Positions 10,234-21,312 of a stretch of 64,000 nt of DNA are shown piece by piece. Position numbers and translations under genes: made by a program. Source of the DNA: Calvatia gigantea (Eukaryota; Basidiomycota; Agaricomycetes; Agaricales; Lycoperdaceae); the NCBI GenBank assembly GCA_025093985.1, contig JACAAK010000010.1, forward strand, positions 335,501 through 399,500, given 5' to 3'. The notes below the pieces were generated by a model. That model saw only the letters and a list, made by a program, of their open reading frames with translations, ran no database searches and was not told where the DNA came from. The first letter of the stretch is position 1. Each line of letters begins with the position of its first letter.

Positions 10234-13200
10234 TTATTGCTTCAGCGCTGCCCAACAAAAATGACCACAACCAGCTGCGCAAGGATGCCCTACAAGCTCT
10301 CCCATCGGCGTCATCAACAAACCACCACTCCCTGTCTGACTTCCGGGAACCACAGTACTATTACTCCTACTCACAAACTCATGGACAGCAGATTCCGTCC
10401 TCGTAGAAGATCGACCACGTGATTCACCCAGTGCCGTGTAGGCAGGCGGTAAGTCTACCATAGGCTGGTTGAGGTAGAATTGTCGGTAACATGACTGGTG
10501 GCCTCCATGATGGCAGATTGAACATTGAAACGACATATTGCGAACGGGAAGTCGGCTAGTTAGGGATAAAGAGAGGGTCAGTGCAAAATATCACTGAAAC
10601 TTGTCGGCTGTACTCACCAGATCGTGCAAGTAACTGTAGGGGCCTTGCAACCGAGGCAATAGCTGAAGGTTGGCCGTTTCCATGAAGCGTCTGAAAGGCT
10701 GCCGAATGGTCTGATCAATGGTTTCTTGCACCTCCCACATGATGTGTATAATGTTGTATCGAGCTAATGTCAAATGAGTATGGGTGCGCTCAGGACGGGA
10801 AAGAATAATGGGAGGACATACTAGTGTCATATTCTTTACCTGCTGGACCTTGGAATGTTTGCGGAAATATGCAGCAGTGGTATATAATTGGTATTTAAGC
10901 AGTTGGTCTAAGAATCGCCTCAGTCTCCTGAAGGGAACTGGTGAAAGGAGGAACCTACCAATATAGGCATCAAAGATGTGCAGTTGTCGCCGAAGAGATA
11001 GTCCCAGTTCTTCAGGAGCAACGGCCACCATAGTAGCAGCCGTCTGCGCGTCACCCGCAAGAACAAAGTCTTCAAAAGCCCCACGCAAAACCTCCCAACA
11101 ATGCTCCAACAGCTCCTTCTCCTCCGCAACAACAATATCCGCCCGACGAGCTGTCATTGCCTTGACCGGCCTTACAGACACCGATTCCTCAAACTGCTGC
11201 TGCTCTTCACACCGCTCCCGATTAATACCATGCCTACCCCGACTCCGACTACCCGATTCCCGCCTCACGACCTCGGCAGGAGTAGGATGATCAGATGGTA
11301 TCTGGGACGGCGGCTCCACTACCGCGGGCATGACGGTCCGAACACTGCTCTGCGACTGATACCGTGTAGAAGAGGATAGCCTCGGCGGGACCACAGCAGC
11401 AGCAGCAGCAGCAGCAGGGAGGCCAAAGTCGAACTCCGACTCCTCTGTTTACCCCGCCTAAACGAAGGCCTTCTCGACTTGCTCAATAACGACGGTCTCC
11501 TCTGCGTTGAAATTGAATTATCCCTCTCTCCTTCTCCCTCTCCTTCCCCCTCCCCCAACCCTTCTGACTCTGTATCTGTAGACCCAGGAGAGGGTGAGGT
11601 CGACGCTTCCTCCTCCTCATCTTCTTCATCTGCTTCTGTCCAATGCTGTTGTTCCGGAAGTCTCGAGAGTGGACTCAGTACAGTGCTGGTGGTAGTGTTG
11701 GTGTTGTTGCTGGTACTAGCGCCGGTGGTGGTGGTGGCAGCAGCGGGGTTGGTGGACGCAACAACACCACCCACGCCAGGTAACTGAGTAAAAACCTCCT
11801 CCTCATCACTCGAATCAAGGGCACCCACCGTATCTCCACCTTCGTCGTCACTCCCGGGCGACGACTCCGAATCCGAATCACTAAGAACACCCTCCCCGGC
11901 GTTCTTCACACTCTTATCAATCGGACTCGCGTTATGGTTATGTTGGTGATGGTTCTGCCCAAGTGTATGGGCATGGGCATGGGCATGGGCAAGCGCTGCT
12001 GCTGCAGGACTCGAAACGGATTGCCGGCGCAAGAGCAAAATCGACCGTCGCCGCGTCGATGCGGCAGAATCGACCAATTCTCTCTGCTGATTAAGGAAAG
12101 AAGCTCGTCGTGGGGTGATGGGAGGGAGTGCTGATGATAAATGCAAAGGGGAAGACGAATTCGAAGAAACCGGTGTGGGTCTCTGCGAAGCGGATGGACT
12201 CCGATGATTGCCGCCGAGTTTAACAGAAAAATGGTGTGGACTCCCTCGTTGTCGTGGAACGTCGGGGGATCTGCTTGTGCTAGCGCTCTGTTGTGAGAAT
12301 GTATAAGGCCCCAAGGCGGATGTTGGAGTTGTGTGGCGGGGGAAGTTGTTGAGCGAGGTAACGCGCGTGGGTGGTGATTGGGGTGGTGTTGGTGGGAGAG
12401 AAGGGACGTGTTTCGTTAGTGATGTTTGCATTAGCATCCACATTTGAGCGATGTGGGCTTTCCCCGCGGCAATCGCAACCTAATAAAATATACTAGTGTC
12501 AAGCATCTTTGCTTGTCAGAGTAGGAGAAAAATACTGACCTGTGTGTTAGTCACACACAAAGCAGGATCGGTCGCTTCCATCAATCACATATGAACAAGC
12601 TAGCCTCTTGAACACAGCAGCTTCAAGATGGTCTTGGACAAGAGAAAAAGTACCAAGCTTCTGTGTCTTTGGGCGAAACGGACGATCACCAATTCGCTTT
12701 ATGGCCGACTTCGTAAGAGCCGATTCCGAGTTCAATCTGGCAGGGTGTCTTTTGATATCATCGTGGTCAAAAAAGGGGGTCAGGATACCAGCAATAAATG
12801 GTACGTACACATCATCGTAGGGAATCTCCCAACTTGGTACGTTATCAGTAACAAAAGCAAGGCTACCCTGGGGGGTCCATGTCGTGGATGTTCGAGAGAT
12901 GGCGTCCAGGGGCTTTGAGACATCCCTCATATCAATCTGAGTGAACGTTCCACTCATGTTTTGGGCTAGCAAAACATGCGGGTCCGCAAATTCAATGTCT
13001 AGGCAGTAAATATAGATGAGGGAAAGAGGATACTTGGAGTTGGTGGAACCCCCACCTGTAACGCCCCCTTCGACCGATGTGCCTGTAACTGACCACTTGG
13101 GTATCCAGCTCCTCCTAACATCCCACACCTCCACCGCATCAAGCACTGGCGCTGATTGGTCCACCAAAGGTTTGACTGCCTCTCTCGGTGTCATTTTAAA

Positions 13201-14680
13201 CTCGGTACCAAAATTCTTAAGGATAGAATCAAGGCCGAGACTACTCGGCGGTCGACTAGGGAAGCGACTCGGTGCGCCAGAGAGGGTTGGCGGTGGTGAT
13301 GATGACGATGACGATGGCGACGAATGAAGATGGTCAACATGTGAGGAAACGGTGAAATCCGCATGTGATACGACGGCCAATTCACATTCGTATCCAGGCC
13401 GCCAGAGAACGCGACGGATGGGGTATGAAGTGTGAAGGGTATAAGTGGGTTTGTTTGGCATGCGGGTTCCTGCGTCGGGGCCTGTTAGGTTCCAGATCTG
13501 GAAGACATAAGAGCCAACATCAGGAGAAAGGTTATGTATATGAAAGATGGAGTTTACTTTAACGCAGTGATCTAGACCGGCGGTGGCGACCCATCCAAGG
13601 GTGTTGCCGGTATAGTCGTCAGGAGAGTAAGGGTTGGAGATGGCGATGGCGTTGGGGGATTCTTCGCTACCGCTGTACCAATCCATGGTCGTTATCGGGG
13701 CTGTATGTGCGACTGGTAAGCGATCGAGCAAACCGCGTTTTCCCATCTTGAGGTCATGCCTAAAGGATAACGAAGAGTGAGGAGAAGATTATGCGGTGGT
13801 AGAGTAGGGACACACGCACCTATGCAGTGTCCCATTATCCATGCCGACAAGAATGAAGAGAGGATTCCAAACGCAAGGGGAAAAAGCGAGGCGCCGCACT
13901 GCAGAGGGGTTAGGAATACGCATGACAGATGATTGGATATCACGAAGGTCCTGTTGGTGCGTAAATAAAAACAAAAAAAGAAGAGGGGAGCAGAAACAAC
14001 ATACCCAGACACGAAAATCACCGTCAGCAGAACCGGTCACACAATAGTGGTGGATGACACGGGAGACAGTCATTGCGTGGATAGAGCGCAGGTGTTCCTT
14101 TGCCCTACGTTCTGAATAACGATGACTAGAGTGAGGTGGGGGGAAGGGAAGACGACAAGGCGCACCATACTTTGAATGGCCAGGCTTGGCGAGGAGGTCC
14201 CACATGATGAGCTCTCCGTTGCGCGCACTTGTAAGGATTTTGTTATTGTAGGCTATGGGAATTGAGAACACGAATATGAGAAGAAAATGGCAGGATGAGT
14301 ACCTCCGTAGGCCCAGGCGACGTCAGTGCTGGCACAATCCACTTTGAGATTGGTGCCCTCCCAGAAGTTCTTGGTGGACTCTATCCTAAAGGCAGGACGA
14401 GAGGCATGTTTTGGGTCGATACTTGCGGGTTGCGGAGCCTCCAAGACGCGTAGGATTCTGAGAGCTATCGCAAGTGTGAAAGGTCAGTGCCCTGGAAGAT
14501 AAGACTAGAATAGACGCGCGCACATTCTCTGCCAGCAACAGCGATTCTGCCATCCTCTCCCTTTGAGATGGAACCACCACCAGGCAAGGTGACTTTTGGC
14601 AGACGAGCATTGCGAGAGTGTCCTGGACTTGCGTGTAGCCTAGAATCTGAGTAGAGGTCGAATAGGTTGTGGAAAGACAT
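10234..14680 (-). CDS. WDR24/Rtc1 (Sea2)-like GATOR2 subunit: WD40 plus zinc RING
   Basis: This is a subunit of the GATOR2/SEACAT complex, which acts at the vacuole to promote TORC1 signalling. The start is ATG 14680 (MSFHNLFDLYSD); an in-frame ATG at 14725 is possible. The N-terminal half is a WD40 propeller over many exons, with blades at NNKILTSARNGELIMWDLL, YCVTGSADGDFRVWDL, VATAGLDHCVKIWNL and VEVWDVRRSWIPKW. A very acidic, Ser-rich linker with His/Ala and Gly/Glu repeats follows (about 12.4-11.4 kb), then an alpha-solenoid (RRQLHIFDAYIGRFL, YTTAAYFRKHSKVQQVKNM). The C-terminal zinc module is intact once introns 10821-10764 and 10617-10556 are removed: TSCGRCKKP, SYCLGCKAPTVTCTICRLP, FQCSICHHGGHQSCYR and HPCAAGCGHFCW. 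Two places need care: the frame shifts by one near 12550-12590 and again at a CTG repeat near 11400-11425. Confidence 0.85.
11395..11420. repeat. (CAG/CTG)n microsatellite in the WDR24-like gene
   Basis: A run of about seven to eight CAG units on the plus strand codes a Leu run in the upstream frame and an Ala run in the downstream frame. The recognisable protein continues in the Ala frame. Repeat slippage, an assembly error or an unusual intron would explain the change of frame. Confidence 0.7.
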
Positions 14681-14891
14681 AGGACCTGGTCTAAAAATAG
14701 CAAAAATGCTCTTCAATGTATTCACCGATAAGCACGCTTGCCGGCGTCTAAATGCCTCATGTCTGCTCCATTCCAGTGAGCTGTTTCCTCTGTAACAAAA
14801 AAGCTAGTTATAATGACTACAGCACAGATACACGCCCCAAGCTTCATACCCGCAGTCACAGCCAATACATCACTGGCACCAACAACCACCA
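14681..14891. promoter_or_regulatory. Short divergent promoter region
   Basis: About 210 bp separates the start of the WDR24-like gene (14680, minus) from the chosen start of the DUF6699 gene (14892, plus), so they share a compact bidirectional promoter. An upstream ATG at 14752 opens a different, unsupported frame. Confidence 0.4.
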
Positions 14892-15802
14892 TTGCTCAGG
14901 CGTCAGCCACGCTTCAATCCAGATTCCTACACTCGTGGCACAGGAACCCGCCCACGTCCACAACCACGCCCACCAACTCCCTTTGCCTGTAACACACTGC
15001 TCCCGGACACTCCCTATGCTCCAACTACTCCCTTATATCAGCCACAACAACCTTACTACGCCCCCCAGCCCTACTCTCCTTGGGCGCCTGTCATCCCCCC
15101 AGATTACGGCGACGATAGTGATAAAGAGCCAGAGTCACCACTACCCAAACCTCCTGGTCCCAACAATCTCCAACCTCGACCAGACTACTGGCGCCCTGGT
15201 TATCCATACAAGCGCTTACAGTGTCCTCTCCGGAACCTTTTCTCACGAGTCACTAACGGTGGGTCCCGTACACAGCGTTCCTGGATCTTGAACTAACCGC
15301 TTACTATCTAGTTCGTCTAAATTCTCTTTTACACTACAAACCCAAAAAAGAGCCTCCGATGCGCTATGATCTCTGCGTATTACCGTCACAAGACTACCAA
15401 TTCATCTTACCCGCTTTCCATCGCCGACCCACATCACGTGACATGCGCCATTTCGCAACTGATCCCCCAGTGCAAGAACTCAGACTCTGGCACCACCTTC
15501 TTCCTTGGTACATCGACATCATAGCCATAGATGATAACGCAATCACCGTGGGTGATCTCTTGGAACAACTACATTCCGACCTCTACAGACACATCACCCC
15601 CTATGATTACTGGACTACTGCTCTATCTTCCCACAAGAGGGAGCAGCTTGATAGAACTTGCAGTTTCCGGGTCTCAGCCAGAGGACCCACCGAGGACCGC
15701 GCAATATGCCACCTCGACTTTCTAGACAAAGAATTTCTTTTCACTGGAATGATTCCATGTTCCAATGGCACGTTCGAATTCAAAACATTATCAGTAATAT
15801 AG
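14892..15802 (+). CDS. DUF6699-type hypothetical protein
   Basis: This is a protein of unknown function from a family widespread in agaricomycetes. The N-terminal third is Pro/Tyr/Gln-rich (YAPTTPLYQPQQPYYAPQPY) and likely disordered. A 53-nt intron (15259-15311, GTGGGT...CTAG) keeps the frame into the globular part VRLNSLLHYKPK, then MRYDLCVLP. That part continues with PVQELRLWHHLLPWYIDI, AITVGDLLEQLHSDLYRHIT and PYDYWTTALSSHKREQ, the conserved family pattern as I know it. The stop is at 15800-15802. No signal peptide or membrane segment was seen. The start at 14892 is chosen because it opens the Pro-rich frame continuous with the family domain; an upstream exon is possible. The assignment to DUF6699 is by recognition, not search. 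Confidence 0.75.
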
Positions 15803-15888
15803 TCCAAAGGAGGGTATCTGTGGTAGGTAAAGAGAGTGGGTAATTCAAAGTCCATACGCATGGAATGATAAAAAAGTAGTGATAAAAA

Positions 15889-18086
15889 TCAATCATCCTT
15901 GTGTCCACCGTGCTTTCCATGAGTGATCCCCTTGTGATGCTTAGCTTTCTCAGCAACAGGTATAATGGCACCTGGAGCCCAATCAAGCGGAACCTCCAAA
16001 ACTTGCACCTCGAGCGACTTCATCTCAACCGGCGTTCCATCAGTCTACACACAACTATATCAGAAACAAGTATTGACTCCCATGGCGAGATTATGACTCA
16101 CCATCTGTATACGCCACTGTAGCCTCTGAGTCAAAAACGGCTCAACCAAGCTTGCCTCAAATGATCCCAACCCAGAATACTCTGCGATCCAAGGGTTGAG
16201 CGGCACGAATCCCTCCTCAGTCAAGTCATCGTTCCGCCCAGGACAAGTCGGGCAATCACCCGCCATGCTATGCACGAATGCATGGTGCGCACCTACCAAA
16301 TGTGAGCTGACCAACCACTCTTGCGGGTCCTTCGGGACTTCATCAAGGAAGAACAAGATGGAGAAGCTGTTTCCGAGTTCGTGGCGCTCGAACGACACGC
16401 GGACGGTCCAGTCTGAGTATTTACCACGGAAGAGTTCGGCGTACTTGACACGTTTGGCCAGTTCGCGGTGGCGGTGGGAGGTTGGGTGTCCGTGGACTGC
16501 AGCTTCTGCCTCTGCGTCGACACCATCCCTTAGCATTAGGGGACTTCTGGATCTTTGCATTGGGGGACTTCCGGGTCCGTAGAGCCTGTTCACGGCTTTG
16601 AGAATCGAATCCTTGACTGCTTCCTTGTTGTTCATGTCTAAGCCCTGGAATTCGGGGTAGGTATATCCCAAGCTGCGCGTATCCCTTAATTCGGAGGATA
16701 ACCAGAATGAGTATTGGTCCTTCCAGAATGGAGCCAAAGCTACCAAGCCGACCAACCAACCGTTTAGTCAACGAGGTAGGTGTTATGTTCGAGTTTCGCA
16801 CTTACGAGTATAAACGTTGACCGGGTCCTCACGCTTCAAAGTGTATGTCCCATCCTGCACATCCCCCTTTGTCACCCATACGTTGTAATTGATCGCCGCC
16901 CACATAGAGATCAAACGATCAACATTCGCATGATGCAAGTAAAAGATAGGATCAAAAGCTAAAAACAAAACAGCAAACATATCATCAGCTAAATCAAAGG
17001 ATTTTAGGTTCGGATCAAAACCCACCTGCGACAGCAGGACTTGACATATGCCCATTCCCGCCAACCACAACGTGGATATTGTCATGGATAGCTTCAACAC
17101 TGTTACTCGAGCTTCCACCGTCTCCGGTCGTGTGGCTACTGAACGCGGCCCAATTCCTGACGCGGGTCATCATGTTATACGTCGACTGGGTAGTACCCCT
17201 CTGCGCGTTCTGCAACGCACTATTCCCCTCAAAATATCAGCATCTCAAATCACACAAAGAAAGAGGAATAAAAAAAGTCAGGAAATAAACTTACCTACGC
17301 ATTCTCGACACATTATCCTTCGCATTCGCACCACTCGAATCCGGCTGCCTCAGCGTCGTCTTCCACTGACGATACCGACTGGGGAAATCGGAATCGACCG
17401 GGTGGAATCTATACCTGACCAAGGGGTTTACCACATTGATCCGCGTCCCGTTCGGAGCTGTAATCGCGACCTGCTCTTGTGAGATGACCTGAGAGGGTGG
17501 AACGGCATTCGACGCCCAGTCCCAGTATGGCTGACGAAGGTTCGCAGCGGCCTGCTTCCACGCGTCTTTGTCGGGAGTACTGTACGTTGCCGCGATTGTT
17601 TGTGCGTGCCCGTTGAGGATTTGCTGCACGCGTACGTAAATCAATTAGTCTACATTTCAAAATTAAGCAGAAAATGACGCGTAACGTTACCTCGATGAGC
17701 ATCACGTAAGGCCTGTGCCATGTCGGGAACAACGTAGATCCATGGGTACAGTACCCGTACCACTGGTATGGGTCGTTCGGGTCCCGAATAAAGCTTGTGT
17801 TTGTCGCGCCGTTCCAGGCGATGTAGGGATAGCCATGAATACCCGAAACCTGGTAGTACGACGGCTTGCTACCCTGATTCTCGTTCTGCATCCGGTCTTC
17901 AAACATACCCCGTCCGTCATCAGCCTTCCCCTACAAAAAAAAAAAAAAAGTGCGGTGAGAAAGAGACTCACCGAGCGCCTGGATGTACAATGAGAACTGG
18001 CGTTCATCTCTCACGAAATTGTTGATCTCGAGGCGGGGCTGGAATCCACCAGCGCCTCCAATGCCAGTAATTGCCAGGTGGGACAT
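15889..18086 (-). CDS. Tyrosinase (polyphenol oxidase), mushroom type
   Basis: This is a type-3 copper enzyme that hydroxylates monophenols and oxidises o-diphenols to quinones for melanin and browning. The start ATG at 18086 gives [11 protein letters not shown]. At least six introns are present. The CuA region shows [13 protein letters not shown] and [16 protein letters not shown]; the CTH triplet places a Cys two residues before a copper-binding His, as in the thioether-forming pair of Agaricus PPO3. The CuB region shows [17 protein letters not shown] and [14 protein letters not shown], so all six expected histidines are there. A C-terminal regulatory domain follows ([30 protein letters not shown], then [14 protein letters not shown]), normally removed to activate the enzyme. 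There is no signal peptide, fitting a cytosolic latent proenzyme. The tail is His/Lys-rich ([17 protein letters not shown]). The junction of exons 1 and 2 near 17970-17935, beside a poly-A run, does not keep frame cleanly as read. Confidence 0.92.
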
Positions 18087-18783
18087 GGCTGAGTTGACCT
18101 TTGGTTGGTTAGTTAGTAACTTTTCCTTCACGACCAGGACTAGAAGCTTTTATATCCGCACCAGCACTGTGCTAGTGCTAGTTAACGGCAACGCGTTCGT
18201 AAACCCGATGTCTTAACCAGGGGCAGGGATTCAGGAAATTTTCGCATCCCGTCACCCCTTCAAACTCTTCCTTTCGGCAGCAGCAGCACACGGGCGTCGG
18301 GCGGAGCAAAAAAGTAATAAGATCTGTCAAAAAGTCTTATGTGAACTTCAAGGATAGAGTTTATTCCAGTCATCATTCGAACCATACAAACTTTCGATCA
18401 AGCGGGGCATCATGTCCGCTTTCATATTTCCTCGACATCAGGAGCTTAAGTCGAAAAAAAGAAGCCAAGCTCACTACACCAATTAGGCTCCAAAGAAAAA
18501 TGGAAACCGCCGCACGGCGTACGGTCATCTCCGCCGAGTTTCCCAAGTAACGGGTAATTTGTGCTAACCATTTTCTGCAGCTTTACATACACGCCTTGCT
18601 GGCAGGGGCTTCCATGATGCAGCCCTGAGAACAAAACATCATAAACTTCAGCGCAACAAAACGCCTACTTGATTAGAACTAAATTTAGCGTATACACATC
18701 TGCCTGGTCGGGTATCGGTTGTGAACAAGAAAAAGTACAGTCCAGGCCCATCCATGTCTCTTACTCCTCTCATTCTCGTCTCA
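18087..18783. promoter_or_regulatory. Tyrosinase promoter region and Skt5-like 3' flank
   Basis: About 700 bp between the tyrosinase start and the stop of the next minus-strand gene. It should contain the tyrosinase promoter near 18090-18350 and the 3' UTR of the Skt5-like gene near 18650-18783. Open frames seen here are antisense or chance. No specific motif is assigned. Confidence 0.4.
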
Positions 18784-21115
18784 TTACATGATAACACAGT
18801 CGCTCTTCTCCGCCTTTGCACCTTGAATACCCATCTCCGCAAACGTCGTGGGACCTGTCTTTTGATGTTTAGGAGATGCAAAACCAGTAGGACCTCCGCC
18901 ACCCGCCGCCGCCGCTCCCCCAGGTCTCTGAGGACGAGACGATGATGGTCCAGGTCCAGGTCCGGATCCACCGGGAGGGGAAGGAGTGCCCGACGGGGAA
19001 TCAGTAAGGGCATACCCAGGTCGTCCAGACCCAGACCCACTCGAGGAAGGTGGCATATTGGATTGAGGCCGGGGTTGCTGTGGTTTGGGTTGGTGTGGCT
19101 GCTGCTGCTGCTGTGGTGGTGGTGGACGAGGCGCTCCCAAGCTAGCCGGTCTGTGTTGAGAACCAGGGTTCTCGGCCATACTCTGTTTGCGAATGACATC
19201 CACAACCGTCTTTCCATCTGGCTTAGGCACAGGAGGTCCAGGAGCTAAATGTCCATTTTGAACGTTGGGCATCGGTGGCGGATACTTGTTGGGCAGCGCA
19301 TCGGATCGCATCTTAGCCTGTGTCCTTTTCCTAACAAGCTTATCGTCCGTAATGTGATTATGCTCCTGCCTAGACAATGCTTGAGGGGAAGGTTGTGAGA
19401 GAGCAGCAAGCCGATCAGCAGCGTCCGTGTTTCCATGATCCCGTGCAATCGTGTACCACCTAATCGAGCCTTGAATATCCTTCGGACGACCAACGCCTAC
19501 CTCTGCATAATACCCCATGGCGAACTCGGCGGAAGGCAAACCCTTCTTGGCAGCCTTCTCCGCAAAGGTGAGCGCGAGAACCTCGTCTTTCTCAAACCCG
19601 GAGTTACCATCCACCTCCCCGCTTCCGCAAAGGAACCACTTGCTGAGAGCCATATCAGCCTCGACCTCGCCTTGTTGGCTTGCAAGACTGTAGTATTGGA
19701 CGCTGAGAAGGGGGTCAAATGGGAAGGGAGGCTGCGCGTATTCGTATGCGTGGCCGAGCTTGTATTGTGCAGGCGCGAAGTGGAGATAGGCGGCGCGTTC
19801 TAGGTGTTTGCGAGCTTCTAGGAGAGGAGAAGAGCCCGGAGGAATAAAGGGGGCAAATGCGGAAGCGGGTACGGAAGTTTGCGTGAATTCGTTAAGGAGA
19901 AGGAGCGCGTAGACGTAGGCGGGTTGAGGAACTTGGACAGTGGCGAGTGTAGCAGCACGACTGAGCAGGGGTATCGCAACTTGGTGGTTTGTGGGGAGGT
20001 TCAGTTGGCCAAGGAGATGAGCCATGCCCATGCGCTAGAGGAAGGCATCAAAAAAAACACACGATTGATCACGGATTGTACAAGAACATACGTAGGTACA
20101 ATTTTCAACGCCATGTTTGACACCGCGCTCAAAACATTCTTTTGCACGCTGGGTATCTTTGAAATTTTCGTAATCGCGACCTAGCCTGTACCAGGCAATA
20201 GCGTAACCACCTCGGCCAGCGGTTTCAAAATCTCTAAAGGCGACACGAGGATTGTGGCTGACAAATTCAGGATAAGCTCCACTGGCGGCAAAAATTGCGC
20301 GCCAAAAGGTAGCTTCGGCTGCATAAAGGGGCAGAGGTGATTGGGTGCTACTGGCAAGTTGAAGGATGAGTGGGACAGCGACATGGGCCAGACGTTGGAG
20401 GAGTGGATCAGTGATCACGACGGGGCCAACAACGGGGTCGGTACTGGGATTGGGGTTTTGCTGGGCGCGATCGACAAGGAAGAAGACATCCCTGCACCAG
20501 GCGATCTTGAGGAAAGGATCGTGCTGTGGATTCTGCACGGCATGAAGGGCGCCCTGGAGATTGGCGATGGTTGGTAGAGGGGCTGTCAGTGAAGGTGTCC
20601 CAGAGCCTGAGGGAGGAGATGAGGTTGATGCGGTGGGAGGTGGGGGGAGAGATTGGTGATGGTAGAGTGCAGGGGCCTGCGGGGGGTACGATGGAGCCTG
20701 TTGAGGATAAGAAGCGGCTTGTGGAGGATAGGAAGGTGCCTGTTGGGGTTGAGAGAATGTCCACGGAGACCAATCGGCTCGGTTCTGCGGCTGAGGTGGA
20801 GGTTGTATTACGGGTTGGGGAACGATAAAGCCAGGCTCATCTAATGTGCGCGCCATCTACCCAGCAAGGACTGTTGAGTGTCGCTCACATAGAAATGACA
20901 GAAGAACATACATTCGCGGGGATCGATGGATCCAGTCTATGTGGACGTGGTGCTGCGAGTGGCGGTTGCTCAGGATATTCATATGGGCTGGGAGTGCTAT
21001 AACGAGTTTCTTGGGCGCGAAGATCAGGAGGTACAGGAGGTACAGGAGGTGGAAGAGATGACTGTCTGTGGTCAGAATAATCGAGTGGGCGTGGAGGAAC
21101 TGGAGGAGCAGCCAT
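18784..21115 (-). CDS. Skt5/Chs4-like chitin synthase activator, SEL1 repeats, CaaX
   Basis: This is a probable regulatory partner of a chitin synthase (the Saccharomyces Skt5/Chs4 role), acting at the plasma membrane. The start at 21115 gives MAAPPVPPRPLDYSDHRQS. An intron removes about 20926-20857 and joins SIPAN to MARTLDEPG; a second lies at about 20091-20037 and joins VENCTY to RMGMAHLL. The N-terminal 150 residues are Pro/Gln/Ser-rich. The core carries SEL1-like helical repeats: YAIAWYRLGRDYENFKD, AQYKLGHAYEYAQPPF, ADMALSKWFLCGSGEVDGN and AEFAMGYYAEVGVGRPKDI. The C-terminal 150 residues are low complexity with a Gln/Pro run. The protein ends CVIM, a good CaaX box for prenylation, as in Skt5 proteins. 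Its start is only about 200 bp from the divergent DUF2235 gene. Confidence 0.88.
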
Positions 21116-21312
21116 GGACGAGCTGTTTGAAGAGACAACAAATCGACTTTGGCAAACATATATATTGCTATTTATAGCATGACACAGCCATCAATCATCA
21201 GGTCTGTCCATCGCCAGTTCTACTAAACCGATTATTTGAACATCGAGGCATCCCGCGTTAATCGGTTGCGGGCAGGTACATAAACCATGGCATGGTCCAT
21301 TCAATCCATCCA
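21116..21312. promoter_or_regulatory. Divergent promoter between Skt5-like and DUF2235 genes
   Basis: A spacer of 197 bp between two divergent start codons. It includes an AT-rich stretch near 21158-21182 that could serve as a core promoter for the minus-strand gene. No further motif is assigned. Confidence 0.4.

Noticed and set aside
11479..11787. A Ser/Pro repeat-rich plus-strand frame.
   Set aside because: It is the antisense of the acidic, Ser-rich linker of the WDR24-like gene.
14752..15291. A 179-codon plus-strand frame over the DUF6699 N-terminus.
   Set aside because: The frame at 14892 joins cleanly by a GT-AG intron to the conserved domain, while this one does not.
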